A stretch of 64,000 nucleotides of DNA from Marisa cornuarietis (Eukaryota; Mollusca; Gastropoda; Architaenioglossa; Ampullariidae): the NCBI GenBank assembly GCA_004794655.1, contig SMMW01000622.1, forward strand, positions 2,418,001 to 2,482,000. Direction: 5' to 3'. This document shows positions 60,880-64,000 of the stretch, in pieces (positions within the stretch are counted from its first letter, which is position 1; each line of letters starts with the position of its first letter). The position numbers and the translations under genes were made by a program. The notes beneath the pieces are model-generated. The model was not told the origin of the DNA, searched no databases, and saw only the letters and a program-made list of their open reading frames with translations.

Positions 60880-61250
60880 TTTCTTGAAGAGGCCTTCGAC
60901 CCATTTCAAGTGGTGGGGGTCCAAACAGTACACAATACAATATTAAACAATGCAACAGAATATACATCATAAGCTTCACACACTGTATAATATTTAAATA
61001 GTCAACTAGAAATTAAATTTCGCACTTCGAATGCTTTATCGGTGTAATTTGCTACATCATTAACTATTTACTTGTTAACATTTGCTTGTAGCACAGATAA
61101 ACGGAAAGCAGATGGATATGGGTAATGTTTTTTAGGTATATATTTCTTTTTCAATTCATTGCATCTTGGAAATAAGAACATAACATGCATGTCCGACTCT
61201 GTAACACCTGGACAAAGGGGCATGACAGGACATCAGCATTGTCTCTTGGC
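60880..61250 (-). mobile_element. Possible LINE 3' end, minus strand
   Basis: On the minus strand 60940-60868 reads aaatgggtcgaaggcctctt followed by caagaaataaattcaattcc, a layout common at LINE 3' ends. Upstream lies a short trace like MSCPFVQVLQSR (in broken frame) that could be the last part of a reverse transcriptase ORF. No catalytic motif remains. Confidence 0.35.
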
Positions 61251-64000
61251 TTGATAACAAAACACAAGCGATGTGGCTTGAGACATGAAGCACCGATTTG
61301 AAAAACTTATTAGAGCATAACGGATCCGGTGTAAGGAAGGGATAGAAAGAAAGAGAGAGAGAGATTACGAGTACTGGACGATGAATTATGTAATTTATTT
61401 TTATATTCTCGATGCCCATTTAGGGTGGTGGAAGACTAACATATCTTGAATTTTGAAATCTGTGCTCCAGAGGCCAGATGCACAACACGTTAGGCGCGAT
61501 GTAGACCCCAGGCTAAACTTAACCCAAATTAGGAGCATCTTAGGGAACTGTCGCACGATGACCAAGTAGCAGTACTTAACGATATGTCCTGCATCCGGCA
61601 CCACCCTGGTCGTGCCACTGGTGGCGTTGTAAATGTATGGTAACGGGAACCAGTTCAATTAGCAAGCGTCAGAAATGACTGCACATCGTTCAGAGAGAGT
61701 GTTCCAGGATGTATTTTTTTAAATGACATCTGAGCTGACTGTGCCGAGACCAGCATTCCCCTTCACTGGCGCCGGTGAACCCAGCTTGATTGCAGCGCCC
61801 CCACACTATCCACAGGTGGCGCCGGGTAACCTTTGATCCTTCCCTCAAATCAGATCTCGAATGGACTGCACAATCCTCGGGGACCGTCATGTCAAAAAAC
61901 AGGGGCGGAAAAAGATGAGGCAGACGGTTAGCTAGACACCCTTTGTGGAACTGGCGCCGCACGTGTGTGGCTAACAGTGACTACTGGAGTGTGGAGAGCT
62001 CGTAAGGATGGCGACTTTTCGCCTCGGAGGCTGGAACTTCTTTGATGCGATATCAAGTGTCACCGAAATGTCTCAGCGCCCCTTTCTCGCGTAAAACAGG
62101 TAGAAACTTACCAGATGACTACGACTTCTACTGTAGAGTAAAATGGTCTCAGAAGCCAGTCTGCTAGATCATTACTTGTGAGTTGTGAGGATGTGTGAAA
62201 TTAGCGTGTGGGAATGGCTTGCCGAGAGATTAATTGAGTGTTTTGCAAGCATTAGGCACTCCACGAGTGGCAGACTGTCCTTTTTACGCATCATTCGCTG
62301 CGTGTGACGCAAGGTATTGGCCGTTTTCGTTGTTCATCCGGAGTTACTGCAGCCGGGTTTACAACTCCAACAAGTCAGATAGATACCCAGCCACCGTCAG
62401 CCTGGCGCAAAGCTCCATTAAGGCGGTCTGCAGCGAAGAGTTGATTCAATTGGCCGCAGAGTTTCCTTCGTGAGCTCTACTCACTTCTGCCTTCAGTTTC
62501 GATCGAAAATAAATTTTTGTTGCAGACGGTTGTACCGCCTGGTGCAATCGAAGCTGCTCAGCCACGTGAGGTGGATTTAACAAGTACTTGTACTCGTTGC
62601 ATGAGGTGAGCGAAATAGTCTAATTTGCAATAGCAGGTTCCTCAACATTTCTTTGCGTTCGGTAAGAGCATCGTCTCAAAGTCTTACAAATGGGTCTTTT
62701 AACTTCGCTGCTATCTGCTTTATCTGCTGATGTAACAGCCACGGGTGACTCGCGTCCCGCCAGGTTGGCAAAGGGGCCTTGAAGTAATGTTTGCAAGGTA
62801 AGAACCCAGTACTATTCCGCACAGTCGCTTGCCTGCCATAACTTCAACTTCAATGGCTGTAGCCAGTCAGAATGCGGGAATAGGGTGGGCTCGCTTTTAC
62901 CTCCAAATTACACTACCAAAATGGCCTCTTGCTCAGAGGAATATGTTTTTGAACTGATGTCGATGTAGGAAAATAAGATTTTTTTCAAGCTCATTACCCG
63001 AGCAGGGATAAGGCCAAAGAAACATTTATTACACTTGCTGGACAGTGTCTTGTCTGTGAATCGCAGGGTCGATTACTTTTGAAAATTTCGTTAAATGTCG
63101 CACGAGACACACGCAGAAAAGCGCCTGCACTGTCTTGAGTCTTTAGATCGTATTTCTGGTCAAAATCTCGCACAGGCTCCTAAACGACTTGATGCCATCC
63201 ACTGCCTTAACCCACAGCTTTTTCTTAACTCTTTCTGCTTCAAGTAAAATGACTGTGGTAGCAGTAGCGGCTACCACGAGCATCTTTGGGTCATGGTTGT
63301 CTGCGTTACACCCACCATCTTCTGCACGGTCGTCATCGTGCCAGCCAGCTGTGAGTGGCCTTTGCTGTGTGAGAGAAGGATGTCGAACTGCGACATTGCA
63401 AGTACAGTGCTGCACGTGCAATCCTTTAAATCGACCTTTTCATTCGACTCTCACTAACCCTTTATCACACACATGCTCGCTGGGCTGTGAGGTAAAGTAG
63501 CTAACACCGCCATACTTATATCGGGCAGTTCATCTGCCACCAAAACAAACCTTGTTTTTACAGAAACTACGGCAGCGAAGCTGGCGTGTGCAACATGGCA
63601 TCGCTCAAACAAATGAATTCGCTACAATCCTTGCACGGAAGCGAATAATTATGTTCTATGCGAGCTGATAAAATAGAAGAAACATTAAGCCCATCATCCA
63701 TCTATTTTCATGTTTGTTTTGTCGTCCAGTTTGCCGCACGCTGGCTGTTCCTGTGATATTTATTTGGTCGGTCCATTGAATCCGAGTGACCGAATGATCC
63801 TCCTCTAGCTGCTGGAGACGCGGTCTTTGATAGGAGGCTGCAACCTCCTAGTTTTAGAAAATTAAACGGGTCAGTAAATCAAGTAAATGGCTCATTCCGG
63901 CAGCGAGCAATTGGGCCGATTTCTGGATCAAACACAGTCTTGTGATTCAGAATGCATTTTCGTGTACTTCAGTTCGCATGCAATCATATCATCATGGCGA
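61251..64000. other. No gene seen
   Basis: A single MITE-like end (ggccagatgcacaacacg) lies at 61472-61490. The more GC-balanced parts (61560-61960 and 62230-62480) have open frames without any recognisable domain. Confidence 0.4.

Noticed and set aside
1..64000. CRISPR arrays, rRNA, operons
   Set aside because: The direct repeats are classic eukaryotic minisatellites without unique equal-length spacers. No rRNA or convincing tRNA gene was found, and the genome is clearly eukaryotic.

Overview
This looks like a piece of an animal nuclear genome, most likely a mollusc and probably a gastropod. It is intron-bearing, AT-rich, sparse in genes, and full of decayed transposons, minisatellites and long (TG)n/(ATC)n runs. 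The one host gene I can reconstruct with confidence is a vasopressin/oxytocin/conopressin-type G-protein-coupled receptor on the minus strand, in four coding exons between 19053 and 12965. The host assignment is inferred from this receptor and the repeat content; nothing in the window names a species.

Layout. 1-2950: no gene seen. 2950-6158: a nearly full-length but broken L2-type LINE ending in (ATC)n. 7028-9935: a mobile element bounded by about 190-bp inverted repeats, with a wrecked protein-primed family B DNA polymerase inside (Maverick/Polinton-like). 10036-10318: a THAP zinc-finger remnant just outside it. 11209-11485: the 3' end of a second LINE family, of which a longer copy lies at 56290-57590. 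12965-19053: the receptor gene. Its third intron holds a SINE-like sequence carrying a 31-bp minisatellite array, a (GAT)n run and a 37-bp repeat. About 360 bp upstream of its start codon lie three exact copies of a 40-bp unit with a CACGTG E-box.

20000-64000: no confident host gene. There are LINE fragments of at least two further families (25634-26535 minus, 52240-52600 plus, possibly 60880-61250 minus), three copies of a 265-bp MITE with GGGGCCAGTTGCACAAC ends (53231, 53658, 55182), a pair of related dispersed repeats (31790 and 35734), and minisatellites at 24146, 29900, 33107, 40480, 48525 and 49060. A coding-looking GC-rich block with one in-frame stop lies at 49436-49709.

The receptor would be a cell-surface receptor for a conopressin/vasotocin-like nonapeptide. 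The other identified sequences are selfish elements in advanced decay, and none has an intact reading frame. All coordinates of splice sites come from reading the sequence (GT/AG, phase and protein alignment from memory), not from transcripts.
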